In this document: positions 1 through 7,875 of the stretch, piece after piece | How the letters are laid out: every line of letters starts with the position of its first letter | How positions within the stretch are numbered: position 1 is the first letter of the stretch | NCBI RefSeq assembly: GCF_000423625.1 | Contig: NZ_AUII01000001.1 | Location: 186,001 to 250,000 of the forward strand | Length of the DNA stretch: 64,000 bases | Direction: 5' to 3' | Source of the DNA: Pseudonocardia asaccharolytica DSM 44247 = NBRC 16224 | GTDB taxonomy: Bacteria; Actinomycetota; Actinomycetes; Mycobacteriales; Pseudonocardiaceae | Notes under the pieces: model-generated | The model's input: only the letters and a program-made list of their open reading frames with translations | What the model was told of the DNA's origin: nothing | Database searches by the model: none | Position numbers and translations under genes: made by a program

Positions 1-1
1 C

Positions 2-1864
2 AACCGGGTCTTCCGGCTGTTCGGCCGTCCCGTCCCGGACGCCGGGGACGCCGACGACGAGGCCGCGCCGGACGGGCCGGACCCGGTGCTCGAGGCCGAG
101 GTCGAGCCGCTGCGGCGGCCGTCGCGGCGCCGGCCGTCGCGACGACGCCAGGCCCGCGAGGCCGACGCGTTCCGTGACGACCACGACCGCGACGATCACG
201 ACAACCGGGACGATCACGACGACCGCGACGACGAGGGCCCGGGCCCAGCGGCGAACGAGAGCGCAAGCCCGCCCAAGGCCGGCCCGACCGCCGCGGTCGC
301 GGCGTCCACACCCGAACCCGAGCCGCCGCAGGCCGCGGACGAACAGCTCGCCATGGCCATCCGGGAGCCGGTGAGCGAGTCGGAGTACCTGCTGCCGCCC
401 GCGGATCTGCTGCCGACCGGCCCGGCGCCCAAGACCCGCAGCCGCGCCAACGACGCGATGATCGAGGCGATCACCGGCGTGCTCGAGCAGTTCGACGTCG
501 ACGCGCAGGTCACCGGATTCACCCGCGGCCCGACCGTCACCCGCTACGAGATCGAGCTCGGGCCGGGCGTGAAGGTCGAGAAGATCACCCAGCTGACCCG
601 CAACATCGCCTATGCGGTCGCCACCGACAACGTCCGGCTGCTCGCGCCGATCCCCGGCAAGTCGGCCGTCGGCATCGAGGTGCCCAACACCGACCGTGAG
701 ATGGTGCGGCTCGGGGACGTCCTGCGCAGCGCCCACGCGCGTTCCGAGCAGCATCCGCTGGTCATCGGGCTCGGCAAGGACATCGAGGGGCATTTCCTCG
801 CCGCGAACCTGGCGAAGATGCCGCATCTGCTGGTCGCGGGCTCGACCGGCTCCGGCAAGTCCAGCTTCGTCAACTCGATGCTGGTCTCGCTGTTGTCGCG
901 GGCGACGCCGGACGAGGTCCGGATGATCCTGATCGACCCGAAGATGGTCGAGCTCACGCCGTACGAGGGCATCCCGCACCTGATCACGCCCATCATCACC
1001 CAGCCGAAGAAGGCGGCCTCGGCGCTGGCCTGGCTGGTGGAGGAGATGGAGCAGCGCTACCAGGACATGCAGGCCAGCCGGGTGCGGCACATCGACGACT
1101 TCAACCGTAAGGTGCGTTCCGGGGAGATCTCGGCGCCTCCGGGTAGTGAGCGGGAGTATCGGCCTTACCCCTACATACTTTGTATCGTCGACGAGCTCGC
1201 CGACCTGATGATGACCGCGCCGCGCGACGTCGAGGACGCGGTCGTGCGGATCACCCAGAAGGCCCGTGCCGCGGGTATCCACCTGGTGCTGGCCACGCAG
1301 CGGCCGTCCGTCGACGTCGTCACCGGGTTGATCAAGACGAACGTGCCGTCCCGGCTGGCGTTCGCCACCTCGTCGCTCACCGACTCGCGGGTGATCCTCG
1401 ACCAGCCGGGCGCGGAGAAGCTCATCGGCATGGGCGACGCGCTGTACCTGCCGATGGGTGCGAGCAAACCGGTGCGGATGCAGGGCGCGTTCGTCGGGGA
1501 TGACGAGATCGCCGCGATCGTCGCGTTCACCAGGGAGCAGGCCGAGCCCACCTACACCGACGGCGTCACCGCGGCCAAGGCCGGCGAGCAGAAGGAGATC
1601 GACCCCGATATCGGTGACGACCTGGATGTGCTGCTGCAGGCCGCCGAGCTCGTCGTCACCTCGCAGTTCGGCTCGACGTCGATGTTGCAGCGCAAGCTGC
1701 GGGTCGGGTTCGCGAAGGCGGGCAGGCTGATGGACCTGCTGGAGTCGCGCGGTGTCGTCGGACCGTCGGAGGGATCCAAGGCCCGGGAGGTTCTGATCAA
1801 GCCCGATGAGCTGGAGAACGTGCTCTGGCTGATCCGAGGCGGCTCCGGCCCCGAACCCCCGTGA
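2..1864 (+). CDS. ftsK: DNA translocase FtsK (5' end outside window)
   Basis: Septum-located double-stranded DNA pump that clears chromosome ends through the division septum and aids dimer resolution. The frame is open to the left edge, so the membrane domain lies outside; any apparent start near position 86 is internal. Visible are an Asp/His/Arg-rich linker with repeated RDDHD-like units (about 160-240), the Walker A loop GSTGSGKS near 840-865, Walker B with CIVDELADL near 1180-1205, and a C-terminal winged-helix gamma domain (about 1615-1820) that reads DNA polarity sequences. The stop codon lies inside the palindrome at 1858-1903. ftsK next to argA, pgsA and clgR matches the mycobacterial order. 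Confidence 0.96.
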   Translation, partial: NRVFRLFGRPVPDAGDADDEAAPDGPDPVLEAEVEPLRRPSRRRPSRRRQAREADAFRDDHDRDDHDNRDDHDDRDDEGPGPAANESASPPKAGPTAAVAASTPEPEPPQAADEQLAMAIREPVSESEYLLPPADLLPTGPAPKTRSRANDAMIEAITGVLEQFDVDAQVTGFTRGPTVTRYEIELGPGVKVEKITQLTRNIAYAVATDNVRLLAPIPGKSAVGIEVPNTDREMVRLGDVLRSAHARSEQHPLVIGLGKDIEGHFLAANLAKMPHLLVAGSTGSGKSSFVNSMLVSLLSRATPDEVRMILIDPKMVELTPYEGIPHLITPIITQPKKAASALAWLVEEMEQRYQDMQASRVRHIDDFNRKVRSGEISAPPGSEREYRPYPYILCIVDELADLMMTAPRDVEDAVVRITQKARAAGIHLVLATQRPSVDVVTGLIKTNVPSRLAFATSSLTDSRVILDQPGAEKLIGMGDALYLPMGASKPVRMQGAFVGDDEIAAIVAFTREQAEPTYTDGVTAAKAGEQKEIDPDIGDDLDVLLQAAELVVTSQFGSTSMLQRKLRVGFAKAGRLMDLLESRGVVGPSEGSKAREVLIKPDELENVLWLIRGGSGPEPP

Positions 1865-1903
1865 GTGCGTAACAGTGTTCTAACACTGTTACGCACTCAC
1901 GGG
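1858..1903. repeat. 46-bp palindrome, copy 1 (probable two-way terminator)
   Basis: Two 22-nt arms (1858-1879 and 1882-1903) are exact reverse complements around the 2-nt centre CT; the core begins GTGAGTGCGTAACAGTGTT. It lies between the convergent ftsK and trmL and contains both stop codons (ftsK TGA 1862-1864; trmL TAA, read on the minus strand at 1889-1891). There is no T-tract. Three more copies are at 3508, 33262 and 59518. Terminator function is inferred from position and stem strength. Confidence 0.85.
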
Positions 1904-2368
1904 CGGCGTCGATCTGCGGAAACCCTGTTGGCGCCACGCCTCGTAGACGGCGACAGCGACAGTGTTGGACAGGTTGAGCGACCGGGAATCCGGCAACATC
2001 GGCAGCCGCACCCGATCGGTGATCTGCGGAGCCTGCTGCACCGCCGCGGGAAGCCCGGTCGATTCGGCACCGAACAGGAGGACATCGCCCGACGCGTAGG
2101 CGATATCCGCGTAGCAGCGCTCCGCCGTCGTGGCGAACGCGAAGACCCGCGCCGGTAGCAGCGCGGCCCACGCGGCGTCGAGGTCAGCGTGCACCCGCAC
2201 CTCGGCGAGCTCGTGGTAGTCCAGCCCGGCCCGGCGCACGTCGCGGGCGCCCAGGGAGAAGCCGAGCGGCTCCACGAGGTGCAGCTCGGCGCCCGTGTTG
2301 GCCGCCAGACGGATCGCGTTGCCGGTGTTGGGCGGGATCTCGGGGGCGAGCAGTACGATCCGGAACAT
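1889..2368 (-). CDS. trmL: tRNA (cytidine(34)-2'-O)-methyltransferase, SPOUT family
   Basis: A 159-residue SPOUT (SpoU/TrmH superfamily) methyltransferase, the usual length of TrmL, which 2'-O-methylates the wobble nucleotide of certain leucine tRNAs using S-adenosylmethionine. Family motifs are in order: PPNTGNAIRLAANTG near the N-terminus, LLFGAESTGLP in the middle, and LPMLPDSRSLNLSNTVAVA near the C-terminus, which forms the knotted SAM site. I chose the ATG at 2368 because the family begins MFRIVLL at this point; the frame stays open further upstream without similarity. A CAGGAT hexamer 7 nt before the ATG may be the -10 of a leaderless transcript. The last residues, VSA, and the stop are encoded by the palindrome. 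Confidence 0.88.
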   Translation of the reverse strand: MFRIVLLAPEIPPNTGNAIRLAANTGAELHLVEPLGFSLGARDVRRAGLDYHELAEVRVHADLDAAWAALLPARVFAFATTAERCYADIAYASGDVLLFGAESTGLPAAVQQAPQITDRVRLPMLPDSRSLNLSNTVAVAVYEAWRQQGFRRSTPPVSA

Positions 2369-2394
2369 CTGGTCGATCCTGCTCCCGCGCCGGT

Positions 2395-2580
2395 TCAACG
2401 CCAGTACGGGGTCCCGAAGCTCCAGACGTTGCCCTCGGGGTCGCGCACCGCGAAGGTGCGGCTGCCGTAGTCGGTGTCCTCGAGCCCGCGAATGACGGTG
2501 GCGCCCGCCGTGACCCGGGCGAACAGCGCGTCCGGGTCTGCGACGACGACATGGATGGGACGGTGCTGTCTCGCTGACTG
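2395..2580 (-). pseudogene. Remnant of a VOC/glyoxalase-fold protein (C-terminal end only)
   Basis: The minus-strand frame ending at TGA 2395-2397 reads a typical vicinal-oxygen-chelate C-terminus: HVVVADPDALFARV, then TDYGSRTFAVRDPEGN, then VWSFGTPYW. In this family the RDPEGNxW segment carries a metal or substrate residue. The frame is closed upstream by a stop at about 2583, and nothing in the neighbouring frames restores the N-terminal half, so it is a truncated gene. It lies directly downstream of the AraC regulator on the same strand. AraC-VOC pairs are common in actinobacteria, so this was probably the partner of that regulator. Confidence 0.7.
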
Positions 2581-2640
2581 CGGTCAGGGGGAAATCGTGG
2601 GGGCCATGGCCGTCGGCCGTCGTGGACGAATGGGAGATCC

Positions 2641-3468
2641 TCAGCTCGGCCGCTCGGCCAGCCACGCGGTGGCGGTGATACCGGCGAGGTCGCGGAAGTC
2701 GCGAGCCAGATGTGCCTGATCGACATAGCCACATTCCGACGCGACCGCGGCGAGTGCGGGCCGGCGCGCGGCGCGCAGCATGTCGCAGGCTCGCTCGAAG
2801 CGGATGACGCGGGCCGCGGCCTTGGGGGCCAGGCCGATCTCCCGGCGGAACCGGTCGGCCAGATGCCGCCGGCTCCAGCCGACCTCGCGGGCGAGCTCCT
2901 CGATTCGCAGCATGCCCCCGGCCGCCGCCAGCCGATCCCAGGCGTACCCGACCTCGGGCGGCGGTTCACGGCGCCGCCGCATGGCCAGGCGGGTCAGCGT
3001 GGCGTCGAGCAGGGCGAACCGCTCGGCCCATGAGGGGGCGGTGGCGAGACGGTCGAGCAGAGGGCCGATGCGGTTTCCCAGCAACGCACCGAGGTCGACG
3101 ACGTCGCCTGCCAGCAACCCGGCCGGGGCATCGAGCAGCGCCCGGGCGCCGCGCCAGGTCAGCCGCAACTGCAACCCGGTCTGCGGGGGGCCCTGCGCGA
3201 TCACCGCGGGCGCGTTGTGCAGGCCGCCGACCATGGCCGAGAACGAGCCGGGAGAGCGGGCCGGGTCGGGCATCCGCAGCAGCTCGACGGTGCCGTCGAG
3301 GCAGAGCAGCAACGTCAGATGCGCCGAGGGAACGCCCTGATGGGTGGCGGGTTCGGTGGGGGCGATCCGGTAGCCGATGCAGCCGGTGACGTAGTCGCGC
3401 AGCGCAGGCGACGGCCGCGTCCACACCAGCTCGTCGCGGGTGTGGGCAGCGGCCAGGGGTGTGCCCAT
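2641..3468 (-). CDS. AraC-family transcriptional regulator
   Basis: A 275-residue one-component regulator with an N-terminal sensor-like domain and a C-terminal AraC/XylS double helix-turn-helix. The DNA-binding part is clear at EELAREVGWSRRHLADRFRREIGLAPKAAARVIRFERA, here cited as its two halves EELAREVGWSRRHLADRF and IGLAPKAAARVIRFERA, followed by ASECGYVDQAHLARDF for the second HTH. The start is the ATG at 3468, not the frame's upstream limit inside the palindrome, because a TACCCT -10 element (3475-3480) sits 6 nt before it, as for a leaderless mRNA. The downstream partner gene (VOC) is truncated, so its present target is unknown. Confidence 0.88.
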   Translation of the reverse strand: MGTPLAAAHTRDELVWTRPSPALRDYVTGCIGYRIAPTEPATHQGVPSAHLTLLLCLDGTVELLRMPDPARSPGSFSAMVGGLHNAPAVIAQGPPQTGLQLRLTWRGARALLDAPAGLLAGDVVDLGALLGNRIGPLLDRLATAPSWAERFALLDATLTRLAMRRRREPPPEVGYAWDRLAAAGGMLRIEELAREVGWSRRHLADRFRREIGLAPKAAARVIRFERACDMLRAARRPALAAVASECGYVDQAHLARDFRDLAGITATAWLAERPS

Positions 3469-3474
3469 AGGCGC

Positions 3475-3480
3475 AGGGTA
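3475..3480 (-). promoter_or_regulatory. -10 element TACCCT of a leaderless AraC-gene transcript
   Basis: TACCCT on the minus strand fits TANNNT and ends 6 nt before the ATG at 3468. This spacing puts the transcription start at or next to the start codon. The same hexamer precedes argA, rimO and the DUF3046 gene. Confidence 0.6.
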
Positions 3481-3507
3481 CGGCCGACTATCCGCAGCTC
3501 GACGCGG

Positions 3508-3553
3508 CCTGTGAGTGCGTAACAGTGTTAGAACACTGTTACGCACTCACAGG
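3508..3553. repeat. 46-bp palindrome, copy 2
   Basis: Arms 3508-3529 and 3532-3553 are exact reverse complements. The centre is AG instead of CT, which is the same element read on the other strand. It separates argA (stop TGA 3547-3549, inside the right arm) from the AraC gene promoter, both on the minus strand. No T-tract follows. Confidence 0.85.
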
Positions 3554-4044
3554 TGAAGCATCATCCGAACGTTGCCGAGCGTGTTGGGCTTGACATGGGC
3601 GAGGTCGAGGAACTCCGCGACGCCGGCGTCGTAGGAACGCAACATCGCGGCGAAGACGTCCGGCGACACCGGCGTCCCATCGATCTCGGCGAACCCGTGG
3701 CTGCCGAAGAAAGTCCTCTCGAACGTCAGCACGAACAGCCGGCTCAGCCCGAGTTCGCGGGCATTGGCGATGAGCCCGTCGACGATCGCGTGCCCGACGC
3801 CCTGGCCCAGAATCTGCGGGTGTACGGCGACGGTGCGGACCTCGCCGAGGTCCTCCCACAGCACGTGCAACGCACCGCAGCCGACCACCTCGCCGTCCAG
3901 CTCGGCGACCAGGAACTCCTGCACCGACTCGTAAAGGGTGACGATTTCCTTGGCCAGCAAGACCCGCCCGGCATAGGCGTCCATCAGGGACTTGATGGCC
4001 GTCACGTCGGTGGTCCGAGCTCGCCGCACGAGCACCTCTGCCAC
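3547..4044 (-). CDS. argA: Amino-acid N-acetyltransferase (GNAT), N-acetylglutamate synthase type
   Basis: A 165-residue stand-alone GNAT protein that transfers acetyl from acetyl-CoA to glutamate, the first step of arginine synthesis, if the orthology to the mycobacterial ArgA next to ftsK and pgsA holds. Sequence support: [19 protein letters not shown] at the N-terminus, the beta4/alpha3 acetyl-CoA pyrophosphate loop [20 protein letters not shown], and [15 protein letters not shown] late in the fold. It lacks an amino-acid-kinase domain, as expected for this short actinobacterial form. The GTG start at 4044 is 8 nt after TACCCT, in a divergent promoter shared with rimO. Confidence 0.82.
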   Translation of the reverse strand: MAEVLVRRARTTDVTAIKSLMDAYAGRVLLAKEIVTLYESVQEFLVAELDGEVVGCGALHVLWEDLGEVRTVAVHPQILGQGVGHAIVDGLIANARELGLSRLFVLTFERTFFGSHGFAEIDGTPVSPDVFAAMLRSYDAGVAEFLDLAHVKPNTLGNVRMMLHL

Positions 4045-4048
4045 GGCA

Positions 4049-4085
4049 GGTCAGGGTAGATCACCGGACGACGGATACCCTGACC
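4049..4085. promoter_or_regulatory. Back-to-back argA/rimO promoter in a perfect inverted repeat
   Basis: GGTCAGGGTA (4049-4058) and TACCCTGACC (4076-4085) are exact reverse complements. Each arm therefore presents a TACCCT -10 element pointing outwards: 7 nt before the rimO GTG at 4089 and 8 nt before the argA GTG at 4044. The layout implies two leaderless, divergently read mRNAs. The repeat could also be bound by one symmetrical regulator; that is inference. Confidence 0.65.
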
Positions 4086-4088
4086 GGC

Positions 4089-5621
4089 GTGTCCACACCC
4101 AGTCGTGCCGATGGGCGCTCCGCTGACGCTCCGCGCCGTGTCGATGGGCGCTCCGCTGACGCTCCGCGCCGTGCCGCCCTGCTGACCCTCGGCTGTGCCC
4201 GCAACGAGGTCGATTCCGAGGAACTGGCCGGCCGGTTGGTCGGGAGCGGCTGGGAGCTGGTGGCGGCCGACTCGTCCGCGGGCGGCCCGGCGCCGGACGT
4301 CATCGTGGTCAACACGTGCGGGTTCGTCGAGCAGGCCAAGAAGGACTCGATCGACACCCTGCTGGCCGCGGCGGACGTCGCCAAGGACGGTGGCGCGAAG
4401 GTCGTGGCGGTGGGGTGTCTGGCCGAGCGCTACGGCGCCGAGCTGGCCGAAAGCCTCCCCGAGGCGGACGCCGTGCTCGGCTTCGACGCCTATCCCGACC
4501 TCGCCGACCGCCTCGGCGATCTGCTCGGCGGGCACGCCCCCGCCCCGCACGTCCCCACCGACCGCCGGACGCTGCTGCCGCTCGCGCCGGTGCAGCGCCC
4601 GGCCGCCGCAACCGACGTCTCGGTGCCCGGGCATGCGTGGGTCCCCGATCTGTCGCGGCGCCGGCTCTCCGACGGCCCCGTCGCACCCCTCAAGCTGGCC
4701 TCGGGCTGCGATCGGCGCTGCGCGTTCTGCGCGATCCCCTCCTTCCGCGGCGCCTTTGTCTCGCGGCCGCCGGACGACGTCGTCGCCGAGGCCGCCTGGC
4801 TGGCTCGCCAAGGCGTCCGGGAGGTCGTGCTGGTGAGCGAGAACTCGACGTCCTACGGCAAGGACCTGCCCGGCGGCACACGGTCACTGGTCGAGCTGCT
4901 GCCGCGGGTGGCGGAGGTGCCCGGCATCGACCGGGTCCGGGTGAGCTATCTGCAGCCCGCCGAGCTGCGGCCGGACCTGCTGCGGGTCATCGCGGACACC
5001 CCGGGCGTCGCGCCGTACTTCGACCTGTCCTTCCAGCACGCCAGCCCGTCGGTGCTGCGCCGGATGCGCCGGTTCGGCTCCAGGGCCGACTTCCTCGATC
5101 TGTGCGAACGGATCCGCGCGATCGCGCCCGAGGCCGGCATCCGCAGCAACGTGATCGTCGGATTCCCCGGTGAGACCGAGGACGATCTGGCCGAGCTGGA
5201 GACGTTCCTCACCGCGGCCAGGCTCGACGCGGTCGGGGTGTTCGGCTACTCCGACGAGGAGGGCACCGAGGCCGCGGGCTATGACGACAAGGTGCCCGCC
5301 GAGGTCATCGCCGCCCGGGTGTCGCGGATCTCCGCGCTGGTCGACGAGCTGATGGTCCAGCGTGCCGAGGATCGCGTCGGTACCGAGGTGACCGTACTCG
5401 TCGAGAACGGGGAGGACGAGGATTTCGAATGCACCGGACGGGCCGAACACCAGGCTCCCGAGGTCGACGGCGAGTGCATCATCGAGCGGGGCTCGGGGCT
5501 GGCACCCGGTGACCTCGTGCGGGCGGTGGTCGTCGACACCGAGGGTGCCGACCTGGTTGTCTCGCCGCGTGAGGTTCTCGCGTCCGCGCAACGGGAACCC
5601 GCGATACCAGGGTCGACGTGA
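4089..5621 (+). CDS. rimO: Ribosomal protein uS12 methylthiotransferase RimO
   Basis: Radical-SAM enzyme that adds a methylthio group to the beta-carbon of a conserved Asp of ribosomal protein S12. Order of domains in 510 residues: an N-terminal methylthiotransferase domain ([44 protein letters not shown]) whose three Cys bind one [4Fe-4S] cluster; the radical-SAM core with CxxxCxxC at C207, C211 and C214 ([12 protein letters not shown]) and [13 protein letters not shown]; and a C-terminal TRAM domain (about 415-495). Start GTG 4089 is the only in-frame start and lies 7 nt after TACCCT. The first 28 residues are unusual: they hold an in-frame 11-residue duplication, [10 protein letters not shown]. 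pgsA overlaps the stop. Confidence 0.95.
   Translation: MSTPSRADGRSADAPRRVDGRSADAPRRAALLTLGCARNEVDSEELAGRLVGSGWELVAADSSAGGPAPDVIVVNTCGFVEQAKKDSIDTLLAAADVAKDGGAKVVAVGCLAERYGAELAESLPEADAVLGFDAYPDLADRLGDLLGGHAPAPHVPTDRRTLLPLAPVQRPAAATDVSVPGHAWVPDLSRRRLSDGPVAPLKLASGCDRRCAFCAIPSFRGAFVSRPPDDVVAEAAWLARQGVREVVLVSENSTSYGKDLPGGTRSLVELLPRVAEVPGIDRVRVSYLQPAELRPDLLRVIADTPGVAPYFDLSFQHASPSVLRRMRRFGSRADFLDLCERIRAIAPEAGIRSNVIVGFPGETEDDLAELETFLTAARLDAVGVFGYSDEEGTEAAGYDDKVPAEVIAARVSRISALVDELMVQRAEDRVGTEVTVLVENGEDEDFECTGRAEHQAPEVDGECIIERGSGLAPGDLVRAVVVDTEGADLVVSPREVLASAQREPAIPGST
4109..4174 (+). repeat. 33-bp tandem duplication in the rimO 5' end
   Basis: The unit CGATGGGCGCTCCGCTGACG... (32 nt plus one variable base) occurs twice with a period of 33 bp, the first copy at 4109-4140 and the second at 4142-4173. 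Because 33 is a multiple of three, it duplicates 11 residues without shifting the frame. It precedes the conserved domain, so it should be tolerated. Confidence 0.9.
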
Positions 5622-6232
5622 CCGTGGAAGCGTCCAGCCCGTCGGGCAAACCGGTGCCGCTGCTCAACATCGCCAACGTGCTCACCGGGCTACGTCTGCT
5701 GTTGGTCCCGGTGTTCCTGGCCGCGCTGCTGGTCGAGGAGGGCCGCAGCGTGGACTGGCGGCTCACCGCGTTCGGCGTGTTCGCGGTCGCCGCGTTCACC
5801 GACCGGCTCGACGGCCGGATCGCGCGCAGACGGGGACTGGTCACGGCCTTCGGCGCCGTCGCCGATCCGATCGCCGACAAGGCACTGACCGGGGCGGCGT
5901 GGATCGGGCTCTCGCTCCTCGGGCTCATCCCGTGGTGGGCCACCTTCGTGATCATGGGAAGAGAGCTGGCCATCACGTTGCTGCGCTTCTGGGTACTGCG
6001 CCACGGCGTCATCCCGGCCAGCCGTGGCGGGAAGGTGAAGACGGCGGTGCAGTCCCTGGCCATCGGCCTGTACCTGGTGCCGCTCGAGCTGTTCGGCGAC
6101 CTCGCCGTCATCCTGGCCGTGCGCTTGACGGTGCTCGTGCTCGCGATCGTGCTGACCGTCGGCACCGGGCTGGACTACGTGTTGCAGGCGATGCGGTTGC
6201 GCGCCGCCGCGACCCTCCACGAGAGTCCCTGA
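5618..6232 (+). CDS. pgsA: CDP-diacylglycerol--glycerol-3-phosphate 3-phosphatidyltransferase
   Basis: Integral membrane enzyme of the CDP-alcohol phosphatidyltransferase family, making phosphatidylglycerophosphate, the precursor of phosphatidylglycerol and cardiolipin. The full signature is present: D62-x2-D65-G-x2-A69-R70-x8-G79-x3-D83-x3-D87, the Asp residues binding the divalent metals. Length is 204 residues with several hydrophobic helices. The GTG start overlaps the rimO stop (GTGA), so the two are translationally coupled. Related enzymes could use inositol phosphate, but the position between rimO/argA and clgR fits the mycobacterial pgsA3 locus. Confidence 0.88.
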   Translation: MTVEASSPSGKPVPLLNIANVLTGLRLLLVPVFLAALLVEEGRSVDWRLTAFGVFAVAAFTDRLDGRIARRRGLVTAFGAVADPIADKALTGAAWIGLSLLGLIPWWATFVIMGRELAITLLRFWVLRHGVIPASRGGKVKTAVQSLAIGLYLVPLELFGDLAVILAVRLTVLVLAIVLTVGTGLDYVLQAMRLRAAATLHESP

Positions 6233-6241
6233 GCCACCTGC

Positions 6242-6262
6242 GCGTTCGCCGTGGGCGAACGC
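6242..6262. promoter_or_regulatory. ClgR box upstream of clgR
   Basis: Perfect palindrome GCGTTCGCC-GTG-GGCGAACGC. Read on the minus strand its centre is CGCCCACGGCG, matching the corynebacterial ClgR consensus CGCYNANRGCG flanked by A/T. It lies 108 bp before the clgR start, which suggests autoregulation as known in Corynebacterium and Mycobacterium. Confidence 0.75.
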
Positions 6263-6369
6263 CTCGCGGCGGCATGATCGCAGACGCCTGTCAGCCGGAG
6301 TCGGTACGGTGAGTCCACCGGCGCCGGTCATGGCCGGGCCGGTCCCACGGGCGTGATGAGGAGGGTGGC

Positions 6370-6774
6370 ATGGCGGTGCTGCTGCGTGAAGCGATCGGCG
6401 GCAGCCTTCGGCGCGCCCGGACCGTACGGCGACGGACCCTGCGCGAGGTGTCCCGGAGCGCGCGGGTGAGCCTCGGCTACCTCTCGGAGGTCGAGCGCGG
6501 GGTCAAGGAGCCGTCCAGCGAGCTGCTGGCCTCGATCTGTGCAGCTCTCGATATCACGCTGCCCGATCTCCTGGCGGCCGCGGCCGAGGACATGGCGGCC
6601 TCGATGCGGCTCCCGATGGTCGTTCCGATCGGTCAGCGTCACGCCGAGCTGCGGATCGCGGGCACCATGGCCTCCACATCGTCGCCGGACCGGGCCTCGC
6701 CGAACCCGCTGGTCAGCCCGCAGCCGACGGCCGCACCGCCGGCTCCGGCGACGCAGGTCAGTGCGGCGGCCTGA
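6370..6774 (+). CDS. clgR: Transcriptional regulator ClgR (XRE-type HTH)
   Basis: Activator of the ClpP/ClpC protease genes and, in mycobacteria, of the pspA envelope-stress module. Residues 5-65 form the Cro/C1 helix-turn-helix with the highly conserved [20 protein letters not shown] segment and ITLPDLL. The tail of about 45 residues is low-complexity. The protein ends VSAAA; in Streptomyces a C-terminal Ala-Ala is what makes ClgR a ClpP substrate, so the same feedback is likely here. ATG 6370 follows GAGGAGGG. It lies directly before pspA on the same strand, with a hairpin between. Confidence 0.92.
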   Translation: MAVLLREAIGGSLRRARTVRRRTLREVSRSARVSLGYLSEVERGVKEPSSELLASICAALDITLPDLLAAAAEDMAASMRLPMVVPIGQRHAELRIAGTMASTSSPDRASPNPLVSPQPTAAPPAPATQVSAAA

Positions 6775-6838
6775 GCGCCGGCCGCCGGCGGCGACGCCCG
6801 ACTGCGCTCCCTTACCCGATTCGGTAGCCTGGCCTCCG

Positions 6839-6857
6839 GGCCGCCCCGAAGGCGGCC
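6839..6857 (+). terminator. Hairpin between clgR and pspA
   Basis: GGCCGCC (6839-6845), loop CCGAA, GGCGGCC (6851-6857): a perfect 7-bp GC stem 65 nt after the clgR stop, with no T-tract. A partial terminator or attenuator is plausible. The remaining 140 nt to pspA show no second gene. Confidence 0.4.
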
Positions 6858-6998
6858 TCCGGAAGATCCCCGATATCGTCGGCGGGTGCTGGAAAGCGGG
6901 CCCGGCGCGGTGCCACGATGGGCGGAGCGCGCACCGGTACCGCGGGGCCGGCATGGCGCGGTGACAGACGGTGTCGCACTCGGAGGTAGGCGGAACAG

Positions 6999-7814
6999 AT
7001 GGCCAACCCTTTTACCAAGGCCTGGAAGTACCTGATGGCGCTGTTTTCGTCGAAGGTCGACGAGTACGCCGACCCCAAGGTGCAGATCCAGCAGGCCATC
7101 GAGGACGCCCAGCGGCAGCACCAGGCACTCTCCCAGCAGGCGGCGGCGGTCATCGGCAACCAGCGGCAGCTGGAGATGAAGCTCAACCGGCAGCTCGGCG
7201 AGATCGAGAAGCTGCAGGCGTCGGCGCGCCAGGCGCTCGTGCTGGCCGATCAGGCCCGCGCCGCCGGTGACGAGACCACCGCGCAGCAGCGCGAGCAGGC
7301 CGCGCAGGCGTTCGCGACCCAGCTGGTCACGGCCGAGCAGTCGATCGAGGACCTCAAGACGCTGCACGACCAGTCGATCCAGGCCGCGGCGCAGGCCAAG
7401 CAGGCCGTCGAGCGCAACTCGATGATGCTGCAGCAGAAGATCGCCGAGCGGACCAAGCTGCTCAGCCAGCTCGAGCAGGCCAAGATGCAGGAGCAGGCGG
7501 CGGCCTCGCTGCGGCAGATGAGCGAGCTGTCCGCGCCGGGCAATACCCCCTCGCTGGAGGATGTCCGCGACAAGATCGAGCGGCGCTACGCCAATGCGAT
7601 GGGCTCCGCCGAACTCGCGCAGAACTCGGTGCAGGGCCGGATGCTCGAGGTGCAGCAGTCCACCGTCGACATGGCGGGGCAGAACCGGCTCGAGCAGATC
7701 CGCGCCTCGCTGCGCGGTACCCCGGTCGCCGGCGAGGTCACCGCGGGCCAGCCCGCCCCGGCCCAGCCGGCGCCCGCGCAGCCGCAGGGCCAGCAGCAGC
7801 CCGGCACCGCCTGA
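6999..7814 (+). CDS. pspA: Phage shock protein A (PspA/IM30 family)
   Basis: Peripheral membrane protein that oligomerises on the inner leaflet under envelope stress. It begins with an amphipathic helix ([20 protein letters not shown]) and continues with about 190 residues of heptad-rich coiled coil with many Gln and Ala. A conserved actinobacterial C-terminal segment follows ([20 protein letters not shown] and [11 protein letters not shown], residues about 188-245), then a Pro/Ala/Gln tail. It is 271 residues, the size of the mycobacterial 35-kDa antigen. GGAGGT lies 12 nt upstream of the ATG. The mycobacterial partner genes downstream of pspA are absent; a convergent nei follows. Confidence 0.93.
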   Translation: MANPFTKAWKYLMALFSSKVDEYADPKVQIQQAIEDAQRQHQALSQQAAAVIGNQRQLEMKLNRQLGEIEKLQASARQALVLADQARAAGDETTAQQREQAAQAFATQLVTAEQSIEDLKTLHDQSIQAAAQAKQAVERNSMMLQQKIAERTKLLSQLEQAKMQEQAAASLRQMSELSAPGNTPSLEDVRDKIERRYANAMGSAELAQNSVQGRMLEVQQSTVDMAGQNRLEQIRASLRGTPVAGEVTAGQPAPAQPAPAQPQGQQQPGTA

Positions 7815-7827
7815 GCCGCGCTCGCCC

Positions 7828-7855
7828 AACCGCGTTATGGCTCCATAACGCGGTT
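7828..7855. terminator. 28-bp palindrome between convergent pspA and nei
   Basis: Arms AACCGCGTTATGG (7828-7840) and CCATAACGCGGTT (7843-7855) are exact reverse complements around a 2-nt centre CT. The plan is the same as in the long dispersed palindromes but the sequence differs. It lies 13 nt after the pspA stop and 20 nt after the nei stop, so a two-way terminator is likely. Confidence 0.65.
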
Positions 7856-7875
7856 CTGGCCCGCTTGGAAGGATG

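Noticed and set aside
1858..1903. CRISPR repeat or insertion-sequence end
   Set aside because: The four palindromes are far apart, have no spacers, no flanking target duplication that I can see and no transposase gene near by.
2641..3546. Start of the AraC protein inside the palindrome
   Set aside because: The extra 26 residues come from the repeat and have no similarity; the -10 at 3475-3480 is incompatible with that start.
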